This document shows positions 17,125-26,896 of a stretch of DNA of 64,000 bases, piece after piece (the stretch's first letter is position 1; each line of letters opens with the position of its first letter). Below the pieces are notes generated by a model, which was not told the DNA's origin, did not search any database, and saw only the letters and a program-made list of their open reading frames with translations. Source of the stretch: Weissella confusa (GTDB lineage: Bacteria; Bacillota; Bacilli; Lactobacillales; Lactobacillaceae). The stretch lies in NCBI GenBank assembly GCA_016466735.1, contig JAAOED010000004.1, forward strand, positions 1 to 64,000, in the 5' to 3' direction. The translations under genes were made by a program, and so were the position numbers.

Positions 17125-17357
17125 AAAAGAAAAGCGCTACCAGGGCGAACCGTAGTAGCGCACGAACACTTGATTGGCGCCGTTAACGATTCACAATGAA
17201 GTCGGCTCCAGATTATAGGTAAGTGGGTGAATAAGTCAGCTTTAGCGGCTACTAAGTGAAATAGCTTGCCTCGCCGGCTTCCCGACATCCCCGAGCAATA
17301 TGGTTGTAAAGCGACTACATATAGTAGGAATCATGCGTACGTCCAAGGAATTCGCAT
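17125..17357 (-). ncRNA. ssrS: Candidate 6S RNA
   Basis: This 230-base stretch next to rarA has no ORF but carries the marks of an independent RNA gene on the minus strand: a perfect -10 box TATAAT (17364-17369) just after the rarA stop, local stems such as ATGCG/CGCAT and CTAC/GTAG, distant pairing of GTCGG with CCGAC, and a strong terminator (GCGCTAC/GTAGCGC, 17134-17161, then TTTTCTTTT). In Firmicutes 6S RNA is commonly encoded close to the rarA (yrvN) locus, and the length suits it. 6S RNA sequesters housekeeping RNA polymerase in stationary phase. I could not draw the full 6S rod with its central bubble by eye, so the identity rests mainly on context. Confidence 0.55.
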
Positions 17358-17395
17358 ACCGTTATTATACGCTCCCAAGTGCAAAAAAGCAGTAG

Positions 17396-18679
17396 TTAAC
17401 GTAAACCATTTTTCTGAGCGTCACGCAACTTTTGGTACTGTTCCTTATAGGCTTGCTCAACCTTAGAATTTCCCGCCGGCACGAAATAGTTCGCCCCATT
17501 AAGTTTATCTGGCAAATATTGTTGCGGTACCCAATCGCCGGGATGACCGTGTGGATAAACGTATTCCACACCGTGCCCCAGTTTTTCAGCACCCTTGTAA
17601 TGCGCATCACGCAAATGATCCGGCACATCACCAGTTCCGCCCTTACGCACATCAGCTAACGCCGCATCGATTGCAGTATAGGCTGAATTCGACTTCGGTG
17701 ACAATGCCAGTTCAATTGTCGCATTGGCCAACGGAATACGTGCTTCTGGGAAGCCAAGTTTTTCAGCCGCTTCAATGGCCGTCACGGCACGTGCGGCAAC
17801 TGCCGGATTTGCCAAGCCGATATCTTCGTAGGCAATCACACGCAAGCGACGCGCAATGATTGGCAAATCACCAGCTTCGATTAAACGCGCCAAATAGTGC
17901 AAGGCCGCATCAGTATCACTACCACGAATCGACTTTTGCAAAGCAGAGATAACATCGTAGTGACCATCCCCATCTTTGTCAGCCGTCAACGCCTTACGTT
18001 GCACCGTCTCTTCAACAATCGGCAACGTAATGTGAACCTTACCATCTTCGCTCGGAGCCGTCGACTTAACCGCCAGCTCCAACCCGTTTAACGCCGAACG
18101 CAAATCACCGTTCGTCGCATAAACTAATTGACGCTCTGCATCATCATCCAGCACCGCATCAAAATTGCCCAAGCCACGTTCCTTATCCGTCAAAGCTCTC
18201 TGAATGGCCGTCTTCATATCCTCTTCAGACAGTGGCTTAACTTCAAAAATTTGTGTACGTGATCGAATAGCCGGCAAAATCGAAAGATATGGATTTTCAG
18301 TAGTGGCACCGATTAACACAATGCGTCCACTCTCAAGATGGGGCAACAAAAAATCTTGCTTTGTCTTATCTAAACGGTGAATCTCATCTAGCAACAAAAC
18401 AACCGTCCCAGACATCTTGGCTTCTTCGGCCACGATTTGCAAATCTTTCTTACTATCAGTTGCGGCATTCAAAATACGAAACGCATACTTAGTTGAACCT
18501 GCAATTGCACTGGCAATACTTGTCTTACCAGTGCCCGGTGGTCCATATAAAATCATTGATGATAGCATCTTAGCCGTCACCATGCGATTAATAATTTTGC
18601 CCTCACCAACTAGATGTTGCTGACCAACAATCTCATCAATCGTTCGGGGCCGCATGCGAAACGCAAGTGGTTGTTGCAC
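17396..18679 (-). CDS. rarA: Replication-associated recombination protein A (AAA+)
   Basis: The 427-residue protein starts with PLAFRMRPRTIDEIVGQQHL and has Walker A GPPGTGKTS (46-54), Walker B VLLLDEIHRLD, sensor motif IGATTENP and the C-terminal MgsA/WHIP tetramerisation region with AYEDIGLANP. It is a RarA/MgsA ATPase acting on stalled replication forks. The start is a GTG at 18679 with AAGGTG upstream. It lies 21 bases after yueI in the same direction. Confidence 0.94.
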   Translation of the reverse strand: MQQPLAFRMRPRTIDEIVGQQHLVGEGKIINRMVTAKMLSSMILYGPPGTGKTSIASAIAGSTKYAFRILNAATDSKKDLQIVAEEAKMSGTVVLLLDEIHRLDKTKQDFLLPHLESGRIVLIGATTENPYLSILPAIRSRTQIFEVKPLSEEDMKTAIQRALTDKERGLGNFDAVLDDDAERQLVYATNGDLRSALNGLELAVKSTAPSEDGKVHITLPIVEETVQRKALTADKDGDGHYDVISALQKSIRGSDTDAALHYLARLIEAGDLPIIARRLRVIAYEDIGLANPAVAARAVTAIEAAEKLGFPEARIPLANATIELALSPKSNSAYTAIDAALADVRKGGTGDVPDHLRDAHYKGAEKLGHGVEYVYPHGHPGDWVPQQYLPDKLNGANYFVPAGNSKVEQAYKEQYQKLRDAQKNGLR

Positions 18680-18700
18680 GCTGCTTCACCTTCTTTCTTA

Positions 18701-19144
18701 TTATCCAAACAACTTTTTGTACCAAGGCTTCTGCGGAGCATCTGGCACCGTCGTTTTTTCTTCATCATCTTCCAATGTTAGTGCCACCACGTCAATTTGT
18801 GTGATGTTAACAGCTTCCTTAGCCGTCAAAACCGCAACAACATCTGAACGATCGTAAACATCATCTGACTTCAGAGTAAAGCCAACATTGTACTTAGATG
18901 CTAACTTGATGTACGGCGTCAGCAATTCCATATCAAGATGCCCGTTTAATAGCAATGTCGCATCCTTATGGTCCTTAATCTGTGCCTCCCAAGTTGGCAT
19001 GTATTTCGTATCACCAAAGGTTGCACGCGTCTGCGCAACATAGATACGCTCGCGAAACGTGCCCAAATAGTGATTTTGTTCATCAGGGTTAATCTTTGGC
19101 GTCCCGTAAACGGCCGCTTGTACGTGTGGATCCATGTCAGGCAT
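18701..19144 (-). CDS. YueI family protein (DUF1694)
   Basis: The 147-residue protein resembles YueI: N-terminal AAVYGTPKINPDEQNHYLGTFRER and a central GHLDMELLTPYIKLASKYN segment. The family has an alpha/beta fold and no established function. It ends in an acidic linker and PWYKKLFG. GGAGG is eight bases before the start. Linkage with rarA in one transcript suggests a genome-maintenance context, but this is only positional. Confidence 0.85.
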   Translation of the reverse strand: MPDMDPHVQAAVYGTPKINPDEQNHYLGTFRERIYVAQTRATFGDTKYMPTWEAQIKDHKDATLLLNGHLDMELLTPYIKLASKYNVGFTLKSDDVYDRSDVVAVLTAKEAVNITQIDVVALTLEDDEEKTTVPDAPQKPWYKKLFG

Positions 19145-19198
19145 AGTCGTGTCCTCCGGTTTCTTATTAGGTTAAGTTTAACATACATCCAGAGTAAA

Positions 19199-19226
19199 CA
19201 AAAAAGAGCTCACAAAATGCGAACTC
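19199..19226 (-). terminator. Terminator of the prfC operon
   Basis: Ten-pair hairpin with two G-U pairs (AGAGTTCGCA/TGTGAGCTCT on the minus strand, about 19204-19226) followed by six T. Confidence 0.78.
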
Positions 19227-19241
19227 TAACTTGTACTTATA

Positions 19242-19451
19242 TTATCCGAACATCAAAGTTGAAACGCCAGCTACGAATACGTACATCATATATGCCCCGA
19301 AAATCCAGTGCAATGCGTTAAACAAAACTGGAAATGGTCGCAAGATACGGTGCCCAGCAAAATACATTACTGTCGGTACAATCAAAATCAAAGCGAAGAT
19401 TTCAAACCCCATTAGCCATGTGTTCGGTGCCATCGGCATCAAAAGTGTCAT
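19242..19451 (-). CDS. Small membrane protein coupled to prfC
   Basis: The 69-residue protein has two hydrophobic helices (about 12-30 and 42-66) joined by [10 protein letters not shown] do not recognise it. Its ATG overlaps the prfC stop codon (ATGA), so it is probably translated by coupling to release factor 3, and the operon terminator follows directly. The overlap argues that it is a real gene. Confidence 0.7.
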   Translation of the reverse strand: MTLLMPMAPNTWLMGFEIFALILIVPTVMYFAGHRILRPFPVLFNALHWIFGAYMMYVFVAGVSTLMFG

Positions 19452-21019
19452 AGCTTTTCCTCCAAATCAACATCTGGGTACTTATCCTTAAACCAGCGTT
19501 CTGCGAATTGGTTTTCGAACAAGAATACTGGTTGCTCCGCACGGTCACGTACTAGCAAATTACGTGATGAAGCCATGCGTGGGTCAAGTTGCTCCGGGTT
19601 AATCCAGCGTGCAATCTTTGAACCCATTGGCTCCAAACTAACTTCCGTGTTGTATTCATTTTCCATACGGAATTGGAAAACTTCGAATTGCAACGCACCA
19701 ACGGCACCAAGGATATAATCCCCTGAATCCCAGGCCGTGTACATTTGAATTGTTCCTTCTTGAACCAATTGCGTCACACCCTTGTGGAATGACTTTTGCT
19801 TCAAAACGTTCTTAGCGTGAACACGCATGAACAATTCAGGTGTAAACGTTGGCAATTCTTCAAATTCAACCGCCTTCTTACCAGCGAAAATCGTGTCACC
19901 GATTTGGAAGTTACCCGTGTCATAAACACCGATGATATCACCAGGATAAGCGTTCTCAACGTTCTCACGCGTATCAGCCATAAACTGCGTCACGTTAGAC
20001 AAACGGATCTTCTTGTTCGTTCGTGCTAACGTCACATCCATACCACGCTCAAACTCACCGGATACGATACGCGCAAAGGCGATTCGGTCACGGTGGTTAG
20101 GGTTCATGTTCGCTTGAATCTTGAAGACGAATCCTGAAAATTGCTCATTACCAGGTTCAACTTGTTCACCATCAACCGTGTTCTTAGCTGAAGGCGCTGG
20201 TGCGAATTGCATGTACGTTTGCAAGAACGTTTCAATTCCGAAGCCTTGCAAGGCTGAACCGAAGAAGACCGGCGTCAACTCACCATTCATCACTGCTTGC
20301 TCGTCGAATTGGTTTCCGGCGTCCTTCAACATTTCAATTTCGTCACGTGTTTCAGCCCAAAGTGGGTTATCTTGCAACTTGTTCGGTTCTGCCAAATCAG
20401 TGCCAGCTTCGTTCAAAGGCAAGAAACGGGCTGCTTCTGATTCTGGACGGAATACTTCAACATTGTTGTGATACAAATCAAACAATCCTGCCAAAATTTG
20501 TCCTGATCCAATTGGCCAATTCATTGGGTAGGCGTTGATTCCCAACGTTGACTCCAATTCATCAACCAAGTCCAAGGCATCGCGACCATCACGGTCCAAC
20601 TTGTTGAAGAATGTGAAAATTGGAATGTGACGTTCACTAACAATTTCGAACAACTTCTTCGTTTGTGGCTCGATACCCTTTGCAGAGTCGACCACCATGA
20701 TAACTGAATCAACCGCCATCAACGTACGGTACGTGTCTTCAGAGAAGTCTTCGTGTCCTGGAGTATCCAAGATATTGATGCGCTTTCCGTCAAAATCAAA
20801 TTGCAAAACAGATGATGTTACGGAAATTCCACGCTTTTGCTCAATTTCCATCCAGTCTGACTTTGCAAAGTTTCCCTTACGTCCCTTAACCGTTCCAGCT
20901 TCACGAACTACACCACCAAGCTTCAACAATTGCTCAGTAATCGTCGTCTTACCGGCGTCGGGGTGGGAAATAATCGCAAACGTGCGGCGCGTTTGCATTT
21001 CCTCTTGTAATGATGCCAT
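19448..21019 (-). CDS. prfC: Peptide chain release factor 3
   Basis: The 523-residue translational GTPase has G1 SHPDAGKT (18-25), [21 protein letters not shown], then the beta-barrel domain and the RF3-specific C-terminal domain. RF3 recycles RF1/RF2 from the ribosome after termination. It is longer at the N terminus than EF-G domain I starts but matches RF3 length. Its stop overlaps the start of a small membrane protein gene. Confidence 0.95.
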   Translation of the reverse strand: MASLQEEMQTRRTFAIISHPDAGKTTITEQLLKLGGVVREAGTVKGRKGNFAKSDWMEIEQKRGISVTSSVLQFDFDGKRINILDTPGHEDFSEDTYRTLMAVDSVIMVVDSAKGIEPQTKKLFEIVSERHIPIFTFFNKLDRDGRDALDLVDELESTLGINAYPMNWPIGSGQILAGLFDLYHNNVEVFRPESEAARFLPLNEAGTDLAEPNKLQDNPLWAETRDEIEMLKDAGNQFDEQAVMNGELTPVFFGSALQGFGIETFLQTYMQFAPAPSAKNTVDGEQVEPGNEQFSGFVFKIQANMNPNHRDRIAFARIVSGEFERGMDVTLARTNKKIRLSNVTQFMADTRENVENAYPGDIIGVYDTGNFQIGDTIFAGKKAVEFEELPTFTPELFMRVHAKNVLKQKSFHKGVTQLVQEGTIQMYTAWDSGDYILGAVGALQFEVFQFRMENEYNTEVSLEPMGSKIARWINPEQLDPRMASSRNLLVRDRAEQPVFLFENQFAERWFKDKYPDVDLEEKL

Positions 21020-21084
21020 TTTTATCGCCTTAATTTCTTAATTTATTTAGTGATTCTTTAAAAATCTTAACAATTTAGTATAAC

Positions 21085-21118
21085 GAAAAAACGGCTATGA
21101 TTCAACACCACAACCGTT
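21085..21118 (-). terminator. Terminator of the Ser/Ala-rich protein gene
   Basis: Twelve-pair hairpin with three G-U pairs (arms 21090-21101, 21107-21118) followed on the minus strand by TTTTTTC. Confidence 0.8.
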
Positions 21119-21143
21119 CTTATATACATTGTATTTCTATTGA

Positions 21144-21941
21144 TTATTTCTTTTTCCAGCCCATTTGGTCAGCCACTTGTTCCATTGACAGCGCACCGTG
21201 CCCATCAATGACTTTATTCATGGCAACCTGCATCTCATCCGTTGAAACATTTGCAACATCATAACCCAAACCGAGCCACTGATTACGCGCTGCTGCAACA
21301 TCAGCTGAATCCATTGGGCGATCACCTTGCACATCATTAGGTTGCTTGGCTTCCGAATTGCTTTCAGCAGCTGCACTTGACGAAGCCGCGGCTGAATTAG
21401 CCGCAGCTACAGATGATGAATAGGCCGCCTTTGATGAGGCCGCAGCAGATGATTGAGAAGCAGCAACAGAGGCTGCCTTTGACGATGCTGAAGCCATTGA
21501 GGCAGATACCGAGGCGGCTTTTGACGACTCAGCAGCCGCTTTTGATGAGGCTGAAGATGCCTTAATTGATGCACGTGTCGCCTTCACTTGTTTCATCGCA
21601 ACCTTCACATTCTTGTTCACAATGCTAATAGCACCATCGACCGCCGTGGCTGACTTATACAATGACAATGCCTCGTGCCAGTCATGCTTATCAGCCTTCT
21701 TTTGTGCCGAAATCGCAATTTGTAATTGCTCAAGTGCTGTACGTCCTTCAACAGAAACTTTATCCTTTTGGGCGGCTTGATAATACGCCTTGGCCGACTG
21801 CCAATCTTGTTCATTCAACGCAGCGTGGGCATTACGAATATTCGCTTCGTACCCCTGACCTTTGTTAAACGTTTGGTAACCAAATATACCAGCTGCAAAC
21901 GCCACGATTAATACAATGACGATGATAATCTTCTTTTTCAT
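21144..21941 (-). CDS. Membrane-anchored TPR-like protein with Ser/Ala-rich stalk
   Basis: The 265-residue protein has an N-terminal membrane anchor (about 4-22), two TPR-like helical hairpins (NEQDWQSAKAYYQAA and KHDWHEALSLYKSA, about 40-95), a Ser/Ala low-complexity stalk of about 75 residues, and a C-terminal helical domain (about 210-265). The stalk probably spans the cell wall, presenting the last domain outside (inference). There is no lipobox or sortase motif. I do not recognise the family as a whole. AGGGGA is a good ribosome site, and the gene is transcribed alone. Confidence 0.75.
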   Translation of the reverse strand: MKKKIIIVIVLIVAFAAGIFGYQTFNKGQGYEANIRNAHAALNEQDWQSAKAYYQAAQKDKVSVEGRTALEQLQIAISAQKKADKHDWHEALSLYKSATAVDGAISIVNKNVKVAMKQVKATRASIKASSASSKAAAESSKAASVSASMASASSKAASVAASQSSAAASSKAAYSSSVAAANSAAASSSAAAESNSEAKQPNDVQGDRPMDSADVAAARNQWLGLGYDVANVSTDEMQVAMNKVIDGHGALSMEQVADQMGWKKK

Positions 21942-21980
21942 TTTATTCCCCTAATACGCTATTACGTCCATTATAAAGGA

Positions 21981-22015
21981 AAAACAACGCTTATGGATAG
22001 TCTCCATTTGCGTTG
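21981..22015 (-). terminator. Terminator of the DUF402 gene
   Basis: Hairpin CAACGC...ATGGA/TCCAT...GCGTTG (21985-22015) followed on the minus strand by TTTTTCC. Confidence 0.75.
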
Positions 22016-22034
22016 CTCCCTTAACATATTGCGA

Positions 22035-22586
22035 CTAACGATCATTGCGACGCTTGATTTCCAAGTATCGGCGATACCACAAGTCGATGTACTCATCAGA
22101 AAATGGGCCCTGGTGCTTATTGATCCAATCAACAAGGATTTTTACATGCTCCTTTACGATAAAATCAATATCTGCCGGGTAATGCCATTGTGCCTTGTGC
22201 AATTCATACTCATCCGTATCAAGTAAACGCTTCTCACCATCCGGGAAAACCTTAACATCCAAATCGTAATCAACGTACTTTAATGCTTCCTTATCTAAAA
22301 CAAACGGAGACGCAAGATTGCAATAATAAGACACCCCATTATCTCGTATCATCGCGACGATGTTGAACCAGTATTTACGATGAAAATAAACAATTGCAGG
22401 TTCTCGTGTTACCCATCGACGACCGTCATCTTCGGTCACCAATGTATGGTCGTTCAAACCAATAATTGCATTTTCACTTGTCTTAAGGACCATCGTGTCA
22501 CGCCAAGTTCGGTGCAAACTGCCGTCATGCTTGTAGCTCTTGATCGTAATAAAGTCGCCTTCCCGAGGTAGTCGACTATCTTTCAT
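22035..22586 (-). CDS. Nucleoside tri-/diphosphate phosphatase, DUF402 family
   Basis: The 183-residue protein is a DUF402/YgaC-type protein: [53 protein letters not shown] and [10 protein letters not shown] are family-like, with the Asp/Glu cluster that binds the divalent metal. Related S. aureus and Streptomyces enzymes hydrolyse NTPs and NDPs. It is usually found near recX in Firmicutes, as here (recX ends about 150 bases upstream in transcription order). Confidence 0.88.
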   Translation of the reverse strand: MKDSRLPREGDFITIKSYKHDGSLHRTWRDTMVLKTSENAIIGLNDHTLVTEDDGRRWVTREPAIVYFHRKYWFNIVAMIRDNGVSYYCNLASPFVLDKEALKYVDYDLDVKVFPDGEKRLLDTDEYELHKAQWHYPADIDFIVKEHVKILVDWINKHQGPFSDEYIDLWYRRYLEIKRRNDR

Positions 22587-22739
22587 TATCTGAGCCCCTT
22601 TTACGGCCTTTCACCAAATTATTCTTTTTTATTGTATCACGCTACTACCTATAACGCACTGGTGTTTTGGGCTCAGACTATATTATTGAATGTTTATACA
22701 TCGCATTCGGGCGTCCGTTATGCAAAACTCTGTATATTG

Positions 22740-23543
22740 TTACGAGTTTTGTTCAAATTCCTTTATCCACTTATCCACAAGAGACAAGTCATATCCCTTA
22801 CGAAAAAGAGCCGCCTTCAGCCGTTTTTTAAATTCCCAACCTTCGTATTGGCGATAACGGTTAGCTGCCGAACTAGCGTCACGATCAAGATTTCCCCATT
22901 CTTGATCAGGGTCTTCATCAATCGAGGCTTCATAAGCTTTCAGTGCTTGATTAACTAAACGACTGTCATATCCAAGTTGCGCCAACTTTTGTTTGGTCTT
23001 TTGTTCAGCCATGAAATGCGATTGACGATGGTACTTCATCATCAACTTTTCAACTTTTTCATCCAGCTGATCAATTTGCTCCTCAGCGGTGTACTCATCT
23101 AAGGCATCTTCAATAAAGTACTTATCAATCCCGAGCTGCTGCAGCTTAGTTTTAACGCCCCGTGGCCCGAGCTTCCCAGAATGGATAGCGCTACGCACGT
23201 ACTCCTCAGCAAAACGCGCATCATCAATGACATTAGCTGCTTCAAGTCGATCAATAACCTTAGCAATCACTGCCCCCGGAATCTCTGATTCCTTCAACTT
23301 AATAATGACCTGCATTTTAGAGCGCATACGGCCTGTGGCATAAACTAACGCCTTGGTATAGGCCTTTTGCTCAAACTCAGCCGCCTCAATTTCTTTTAAG
23401 TCCTCATCTTCCAGTTCGGTATCTTTGAACAAATTATATTTAATCAGGATTTTTTCATCTACAGCCAACGCAAATTCGTCATCTAAATAAACGTTATAAC
23501 GCCCGGGCTTCCGCTGACGGGTTACTTTTGTCACTTTTTTCAT
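22740..23543 (-). CDS. recX: Regulatory protein RecX
   Basis: The 267-residue protein has the three-helix RecX repeats: ALVYATGRMRSKMQVIIKL, VIDDARFAEEYVRSAI..GKLGPRGVKTKLQQLGI, and YRQYEGWEFKKRLKAALFRKGY at the C terminus. It modulates RecA filaments. It is longer than the E. coli protein, as is normal in lactobacilli. AGGAG lies nine bases before the start. recA is not in the window. Confidence 0.92.
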   Translation of the reverse strand: MKKVTKVTRQRKPGRYNVYLDDEFALAVDEKILIKYNLFKDTELEDEDLKEIEAAEFEQKAYTKALVYATGRMRSKMQVIIKLKESEIPGAVIAKVIDRLEAANVIDDARFAEEYVRSAIHSGKLGPRGVKTKLQQLGIDKYFIEDALDEYTAEEQIDQLDEKVEKLMMKYHRQSHFMAEQKTKQKLAQLGYDSRLVNQALKAYEASIDEDPDQEWGNLDRDASSAANRYRQYEGWEFKKRLKAALFRKGYDLSLVDKWIKEFEQNS

Positions 23544-23616
23544 GTGCGAATTCTCCTGAAGTTAGTTTGTCTTTCATGTTGACGCAAGACGCTAAATTAA
23601 GTTTAACCTAAAAATG

Positions 23617-23650
23617 CAAAAAGAGCCAACGCAAATGGCGTCGACTCTTT
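23617..23650 (-). terminator. Terminator of the pst-phoU operon
   Basis: Hairpin AAAGAGTCGACGCC/GGCGTTGGCTCTTT type (23620-23649, one mismatch) ending in TTTTTG on the minus strand, just after phoU. Confidence 0.82.
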
Positions 23651-23662
23651 TGTATCAATCTG

Positions 23663-24337
23663 TTAGATAAATGATGACATACCTGGGTTCAATTCAACGA
23701 TCTTACCCGTACGCTTGTAGATAATCCACTCAGCGATGTCCGTCACGTAATCTGACGTACGCTTCAAGTAACCAGCAACAACCAAGTAATCAGTTGAAGC
23801 CGTTACCAATTCTGGATCTGACTTCATGGCATCGATGGCCATCTCACGGATTTCACCCGTAACATCTGATACTGACATGGCAACTTGCGCAATGGCTTCA
23901 GCTGAAACAGCATCATCATTAACGTAGTAATCCAATACATCAGAAACCATCTTTGCAACTGTTGAACCAGTCATACCGACCTTTTCTTCAATTGCAGCCA
24001 CACGCTTGTTACCCTTCACGTGAATCGTTGAAAGCGCAATGTTACGTGCATTGTCACCGATTCGCTCCAAAACTGAAACAGCCTTCAAAACCGTCACAAT
24101 TTCACGCAAATCAGTTGTCACTGGTTGGTACAATGCAATCATTTCGAAAGTCTTCTTTTCCAAAGCGATTTCGCGTTGGTTGATTGCCTTGTCGCCATCA
24201 ATAATCTCTTGTGCAGCTTGGCGATTGTGATCCAAGAATGCTTGAACAGCGTTTTCTAGCGTCTCAGAAACGAGCAAGCCCATCTCCTTAAATGACGTGT
24301 CCAAGTCTGCAAGTTCTTCATCAAAATATTGACGCAT
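23663..24337 (-). CDS. phoU: Phosphate transport regulator PhoU
   Basis: The 224-residue all-helical protein consists of two PhoU three-helix bundles, with the metal-binding motifs ERIGDNARNIA and KRTSDYVTDIAEW in the expected places. PhoU links the Pst transporter to its sensor kinase and limits phosphate uptake. It is the last gene of the operon. No phoR/phoP pair is present in the window. Confidence 0.95.
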   Translation of the reverse strand: MRQYFDEELADLDTSFKEMGLLVSETLENAVQAFLDHNRQAAQEIIDGDKAINQREIALEKKTFEMIALYQPVTTDLREIVTVLKAVSVLERIGDNARNIALSTIHVKGNKRVAAIEEKVGMTGSTVAKMVSDVLDYYVNDDAVSAEAIAQVAMSVSDVTGEIREMAIDAMKSDPELVTASTDYLVVAGYLKRTSDYVTDIAEWIIYKRTGKIVELNPGMSSFI

Positions 24338-24388
24338 GACTTATCTCCCCGTTTTTCTGTTAATTTGTTAATTCAGTATATCACAAGA

Positions 24389-25147
24389 CTATCCGAAGCG
24401 ACCTGAGATGTAGTCTTGCGTTTCCTTCTTAGCAGGATCCAAGAACATTTTCTTCGTATCGTCAGCTTCAATCAAATCACCATTCATAAAGAACGCCGTG
24501 CGGTCTGAGATACGTGATGCTTGCGCCATTGAGTGCGTCACGATAATCATCGTCAACTTATCACGCAATTGCATCAATGTGTTCTCAACCGCGTGGGCTG
24601 AAACTGGGTCCAACGCAGCCGTTGGTTCGTCCAACAACAAGATTTCTGGTGAGGTTGCCAAAGCACGGGCAATTGACACACGTTGTTGTTGTCCACCTGA
24701 TAGTGACAACGCCGACTTGTGCAAGTCATCCTTCACTTCATTCCAGATAGCGGCTTGCTTCAATGACGTTTCCACCATCTCATCCAAAACAGCTTTGTTC
24801 TTTTCGCCTGAAATACGCAACCCAAAGGCGACATTATCATAAATTGAGAATGGGAATGGGTTTGGTTGTTGGAACACCATACCGATGTCCTTACGCAACT
24901 CAACGGTGTCAGTTGTTGGCGCGTAAATATCTTGCCCCTTAAACAAGAACGTACCGTTGACCGTCACGTTATCCGTCAAATCGTGCATACGATTCAAGGC
25001 ACGCAAGTACGTTGACTTACCGGAACCAGAAGGTCCAATCAATGCCGTAATCCCGTACTTATCGTAAGCCAAGTTAATGCCGTGCAAGGCTTCCTTTTCA
25101 CCGTAGTAGAGACGCACGTTTTCAGTTGTCAAAATTTTTTCTGCCAT
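24389..25147 (-). CDS. pstB: Phosphate ABC transporter ATPase (second copy)
   Basis: The 252-residue ATPase has Walker [40 protein letters not shown] and the PstB-typical [11 protein letters not shown] and [16 protein letters not shown]. It energises phosphate import by PstA/PstC. A GTG start eight codons upstream would overlap the ribosome site AGAGAGG, so 25147 is chosen. It is one of two adjacent PstB paralogues, a common arrangement in lactic acid bacteria. Confidence 0.95.
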   Translation of the reverse strand: MAEKILTTENVRLYYGEKEALHGINLAYDKYGITALIGPSGSGKSTYLRALNRMHDLTDNVTVNGTFLFKGQDIYAPTTDTVELRKDIGMVFQQPNPFPFSIYDNVAFGLRISGEKNKAVLDEMVETSLKQAAIWNEVKDDLHKSALSLSGGQQQRVSIARALATSPEILLLDEPTAALDPVSAHAVENTLMQLRDKLTMIIVTHSMAQASRISDRTAFFMNGDLIEADDTKKMFLDPAKKETQDYISGRFG

Positions 25148-25163
25148 TTGAGTTATGCCTCTC

Positions 25164-25988
25164 TTAACCAAAGTTTCCGTTCACGTAGTCAATTGTCAAT
25201 TGGACCTTTGGACGCGTGAAAATCTTACGAGTCAAATCGTATTCAACAACCTTTCCCATGTTGAAGAAGGCTGTGTAATCTGAAATACGAGCTGCTTGTT
25301 GCATGTTGTGCGTCACGATAATAATCGTGTACTTTTCCTTCAACTGCATCAACGTATCTTCAATCTTCGCTGATGAAATTGGATCCAACGCTGATGATGG
25401 TTCGTCCATCAACAAGATGTCTGGGTTCATCGCAATTGCACGTGCAATAACCAAACGTTGTTGTTGTCCACCTGATAGTGACAGAGCCGACTTGTTCAAA
25501 TCATCCTTCACTTCATCCCACAAAGCAGCTTGCTTCAATGACGTCTCAACAATTTCATCAAGTTGCGCCTTATCACGCATGCCGTGTTGCTTCAAGGCAA
25601 ACGTGATGTTGTCATAAATTGACTTAGCAAATGGGTTAGGACGTTGGAACACCATGCCGATGTGCTTGCGCATTTCATAAACGTCGACATCCTTTGAGTT
25701 GATGTCAACATCACGGTACATGATGTTTCCCTTAACCGTAGCCACGTCATCGTTCATACGATTTAGCGAACGCAAGAACGTTGACTTACCTGAACCAGAT
25801 GCACCAATCAACGATGTAATCTTATAGCGTTCAAACTTCAAATCGGCATCTTGCAAGGCCAACTTATCACCGTAGAAGACTTGCAAGTCCTTCGTTGAGA
25901 GTGCGACCTCGTGCTTATCTTCGTCCATGTCGTAGACGTAGCGCTCTGGTTGCTCCTCATCAAAAATCAAATGTTGCTCTTCAGCCAT
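25164..25988 (-). CDS. pstB: Phosphate ABC transporter ATPase (first copy)
   Basis: This 274-residue paralogue carries [40 protein letters not shown] and [15 protein letters not shown]. It differs from the next gene by an acidic N-terminal extension of about 25 residues ([17 protein letters not shown]). Which copy is used, or whether they form a heterodimer, cannot be told. It is read 16 bases after pstA. Confidence 0.95.
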   Translation of the reverse strand: MAEEQHLIFDEEQPERYVYDMDEDKHEVALSTKDLQVFYGDKLALQDADLKFERYKITSLIGASGSGKSTFLRSLNRMNDDVATVKGNIMYRDVDINSKDVDVYEMRKHIGMVFQRPNPFAKSIYDNITFALKQHGMRDKAQLDEIVETSLKQAALWDEVKDDLNKSALSLSGGQQQRLVIARAIAMNPDILLMDEPSSALDPISSAKIEDTLMQLKEKYTIIIVTHNMQQAARISDYTAFFNMGKVVEYDLTRKIFTRPKVQLTIDYVNGNFG

Positions 25989-26004
25989 GACAATGTCCTC
26001 TTTC

Positions 26005-26895
26005 TTACTTCGTAGCCGTCAAACGCTTGTACAACACACCACTCAAGTAACGAGCAAAGAAGTTGAACAACAAGACAGCGATGATCAAAACAGCTGATGC
26101 ACCAGCAGAAACGGCAGCCGCATCTGGCATGATACCTTCTGAATTAACCTTCCAAATGTGAACAGCCAACGTTTCGGCTGGACGCATAATATTCAATGGA
26201 CTTGAAACGTTGAATGGGTTCCAGTCCGTAAAGTCCAATGCTGGGGCTGATTGTCCGGCCGTGTAAATCAAAGCGGCAGCTTCACCGAACACACGTCCAG
26301 CTGACAAAACAACACCTGTCACGATTGATGGCAACGCAGCTGGCAAAATAACGTGACCAACCGTCTCCCAACGTGACAATCCCAACGCAGCACCCGCCTC
26401 ACGTTGCAAATCGGGAATCGTACGCAATGACTCTTCAACCGAACGTGTTAGCAATGGCAAGTTGAAGAACGTCAATGAAATCGCACCTGACAAAATTGAG
26501 AAGCCAAGCTTGAATTGCACAACGAACAACAAGAAACCAAACAAACCAACCACAACTGATGGCAATGATGACAAAATTTCAATGGCCGTGCGAATCAAAG
26601 ACGTCACACGACTCTTCTTGTTAGCATATTCGTTCAAGTAAATTCCCGCTCCCAAAGCAATTGGGAATGAGATAATCATCGTAATAATCAACAAGTACAA
26701 TGAGTTAAATAGTTGAATACCGATTCCACCACCGGCGGTAAAGGCCGTCGCTGGTGACGTCAAAAAGTGCCATGACAAGTGTGGGACACCTTGATACAAG
26801 ATGTAACCCAACAAGGCAGCCAAAATCAAAATAACGAAGCCGGCAATTGCATAAAGCACAGCACTGGCAATCTTATTCGCTTGCTTAGCGTTCAT
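26005..26895 (-). CDS. pstA: Phosphate ABC transporter permease PstA
   Basis: The 296-residue membrane protein has six helices, the EAA loop (EAGAALGLSRWETVGHVILPAA) that contacts PstB, and the early motif ALGAGIYLNEYA typical of PstA. The start at 26895 lies one base after the pstC stop with AAGGGAG upstream; the longer form would begin inside pstC. Confidence 0.95.
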   Translation of the reverse strand: MNAKQANKIASAVLYAIAGFVILILAALLGYILYQGVPHLSWHFLTSPATAFTAGGGIGIQLFNSLYLLIITMIISFPIALGAGIYLNEYANKKSRVTSLIRTAIEILSSLPSVVVGLFGFLLFVVQFKLGFSILSGAISLTFFNLPLLTRSVEESLRTIPDLQREAGAALGLSRWETVGHVILPAALPSIVTGVVLSAGRVFGEAAALIYTAGQSAPALDFTDWNPFNVSSPLNIMRPAETLAVHIWKVNSEGIMPDAAAVSAGASAVLIIAVLLFNFFARYLSGVLYKRLTATK

Positions 26896-26896
26896 A

